Positions 12,665-13,713 of a stretch of 13,713 nt of DNA are shown in pieces. The DNA is from an uncultured Microbacterium sp. (GTDB lineage Bacteria > Actinomycetota > Actinomycetes > Actinomycetales > Microbacteriaceae), in the NCBI GenBank assembly GCA_937988695.1, contig CALKHM010000034.1, positions 1 to 13,713 of the forward strand, written 5' to 3'. The translations under genes and the position numbers were made by a program. Positions within the stretch are counted from its first letter, which is position 1. The number at the start of each line of letters is the position of its first letter. The notes below the pieces were generated by a model. The model was not told the origin of the DNA and did not search any database. It worked only from the letters and a program-made list of their open reading frames with translations.

Positions 12665-13666
12665 ATGGCCGGCTTGTCAGGTCGCGTCTCCGACCCGTCC
12701 ACGCGCCCCACGCCGACCGCACGCGGCGGGCGAGTCGAAGCGTCGGCCGCGGCACACGCCAAGGTCATCCTGCTCGGCGAGCACGCTGTCGTTCACGGCG
12801 CCCCCGCCATCGCCCTGCCCGTCCACGGACTCACCCTGACCGCGTCGGTCACCCGCACCGACCGTCCGCTGTGGATCGACTCGGTGCTCTACCGCGGACC
12901 GATCACCGGCGCGCCCGAGCTGCTGGCGGCCCCCATCACCGCGATCGTCGAGACGCTGGGCTTCGTCGGCGCGCCCGCCGCCGGCCGGGCCGTGCGCATC
13001 GACGGCGAGATCCCCGCCGAGCGCGGCCTCGGCTCCAGCGCGGCCGTGGCGGCAGCCATCGCCGGGGCGGTCGCCCGCAGCGCCGGGGTGGAGCTGGATG
13101 CCGAGCAGCGGTTCACGCTCACGCAGGCCGCCGAACGCGTCGCACACGGCACGCCCAGCGGCCTGGACGCGCGTGCGGTCGTCTCGGAGACCCCGGTGTG
13201 GTTCCACGCCGGCGAAGCACGCGCGCTGCGCTCGGCCTTCGGCGGGGTCTTCGTGATCGCCGACACCGGCCTGCGCGGGCGCACTCGTGAGGCGGTCGCT
13301 GCCGTCGCCGCGCTGAAGGCCGCCGAGCCCGCACGCGTCGCCGACGTGATCGCCCGCATCCAAGACCACACCGAGGCTGCCGTCGCCGACCTCGCCGCCG
13401 ACGACCGGGCGTCGCTCGGACGGCGGATGAGCAGCACGCACGAGCTGCTGCGCGTGCTGACCGTGAGCAGCCCGCCCCTCGACCGCCTCGTGGCCGCCGC
13501 ATCGTCTGCGGGAGCGCTCGGCGCGAAGCTCACCGGCGGCGGGCGCGGCGGATGCGTCCTGGCGCTGGCGGGCACGGCCGAGGCCGCTGAGACCGTCGCC
13601 GCGGCCCTGCGCGCGCACGGCGCGGAGCGCACCTGGATGCTGCGGCCGGGGGACGTCGCGGCATGA
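12665..13666 (+). CDS. mvk: Mevalonate kinase
   Basis: A 333-residue GHMP kinase that phosphorylates mevalonate to 5-phosphomevalonate with ATP, in the cytoplasm, in the mevalonate route to isopentenyl diphosphate. GHMP motif 1 is A-x-A-K-V-I-L-L-G-E-H-A-V-V-H-G with K33 and E39. Motif 2, the phosphate loop P-A-E-R-G-L-G-S-S-A, is at 117-126. G-T-P-S-G-L-D-A holds the probable catalytic base D168, and motif 3 is K-L-T-G-G-G-R-G-G-C near the C-terminus. The G-E-H-A-V-V-H-G form of motif 1 is typical of mevalonate kinase rather than galactokinase or homoserine kinase. About 25 unconserved residues precede the domain. ATG 12665 has AGGAG at 12653-12657, 7 bases upstream. The stop overlaps the next start by 4 bases (ATGA), and that gene is diphosphomevalonate decarboxylase, which confirms the pathway. 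Confidence 0.94.
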   Translation: MAGLSGRVSDPSTRPTPTARGGRVEASAAAHAKVILLGEHAVVHGAPAIALPVHGLTLTASVTRTDRPLWIDSVLYRGPITGAPELLAAPITAIVETLGFVGAPAAGRAVRIDGEIPAERGLGSSAAVAAAIAGAVARSAGVELDAEQRFTLTQAAERVAHGTPSGLDARAVVSETPVWFHAGEARALRSAFGGVFVIADTGLRGRTREAVAAVAALKAAEPARVADVIARIQDHTEAAVADLAADDRASLGRRMSSTHELLRVLTVSSPPLDRLVAAASSAGALGAKLTGGGRGGCVLALAGTAEAAETVAAALRAHGAERTWMLRPGDVAA

Positions 13667-13713
13667 GCACCGCCGTCGCGCATCCGAACATCGCCCTCAT
13701 CAAGTACTGGGGC
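13663..13713 (+). CDS. mvaD: Diphosphomevalonate decarboxylase, first 17 codons (3' end outside window)
   Basis: The frame starts at ATG 13663, overlapping the mevalonate kinase stop, and runs off the window edge. The visible residues end in HPNIALIKYWG, the near-invariant N-terminal signature of mevalonate-5-diphosphate decarboxylase, which converts diphosphomevalonate to isopentenyl diphosphate with ATP. GGGGGA at 13648-13653 serves as ribosome site. The kinase-then-decarboxylase order matches known actinobacterial mevalonate clusters, so phosphomevalonate kinase and later genes are expected just to the right. Confidence 0.9.
   Translation, partial: MSTAVAHPNIALIKYWG

Noticed and set aside
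12558..12839. Possible upstream open frame in the mevalonate kinase leader (GTG 12558)
   Set aside because: It runs out of frame deep into the kinase gene, has no ribosome site at good spacing, and its Arg/Pro-rich translation looks non-coding.

Overview
The window comes from a high-GC Actinobacterium, and I infer one of the Microbacteriaceae. The reasons are GTG starts, TANNNT -10 boxes placed 6-7 bases before start codons (leaderless-type genes), and a mevalonate kinase / diphosphomevalonate decarboxylase operon. I see no rRNA, tRNA, insertion sequence or CRISPR array.

The left 60% (3-8068) is one dense plus-strand operon with no terminator or promoter that I can see inside it. It is cut by the left edge of the window. 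In order it holds the C-terminal half of an FGGY carbohydrate kinase; a complete NitT/TauT-type ABC importer (permease, ATPase, lipoprotein binding protein); an amidase-signature hydrolase; a sulfatase most like choline-sulfatase; a TIM-barrel sugar isomerase/epimerase-like protein; and a short-chain dehydrogenase. Five of the seven junctions overlap (4, 4, 11, 4 and 19 bases) and one gap is 4 bases, so translation is probably coupled. My reading is a catabolic unit. An organosulfate, possibly also an amide, is imported. Sulfatase and amidase strip it. The released polyol or sugar is oxidised, isomerised and phosphorylated. The combination is not one I recognise as a described pathway, and the substrate is unknown.

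At about 8069-8140 the layout changes. Downstream genes are mostly single units with their own promoters and hand-counted GC is higher (68-75% in sampled lines, against 57-67% in the operon). They are: a PEP-mutase/isocitrate-lyase superfamily protein, an aldo/keto reductase, a VIT1/CCC1-family metal transporter, a membrane-anchored SGNH hydrolase, and a convergent small cupin on the minus strand. Four of these five have a TANNNT box 6-7 bases before the start codon. A long imperfect hairpin (10843-10909) follows the VIT gene.

The right end starts the mevalonate operon. A promoter at about 12543 leads through a leader of roughly 110 bases containing a hairpin to mevalonate kinase. That gene overlaps by 4 bases the start of diphosphomevalonate decarboxylase, of which only 17 codons lie in the window.
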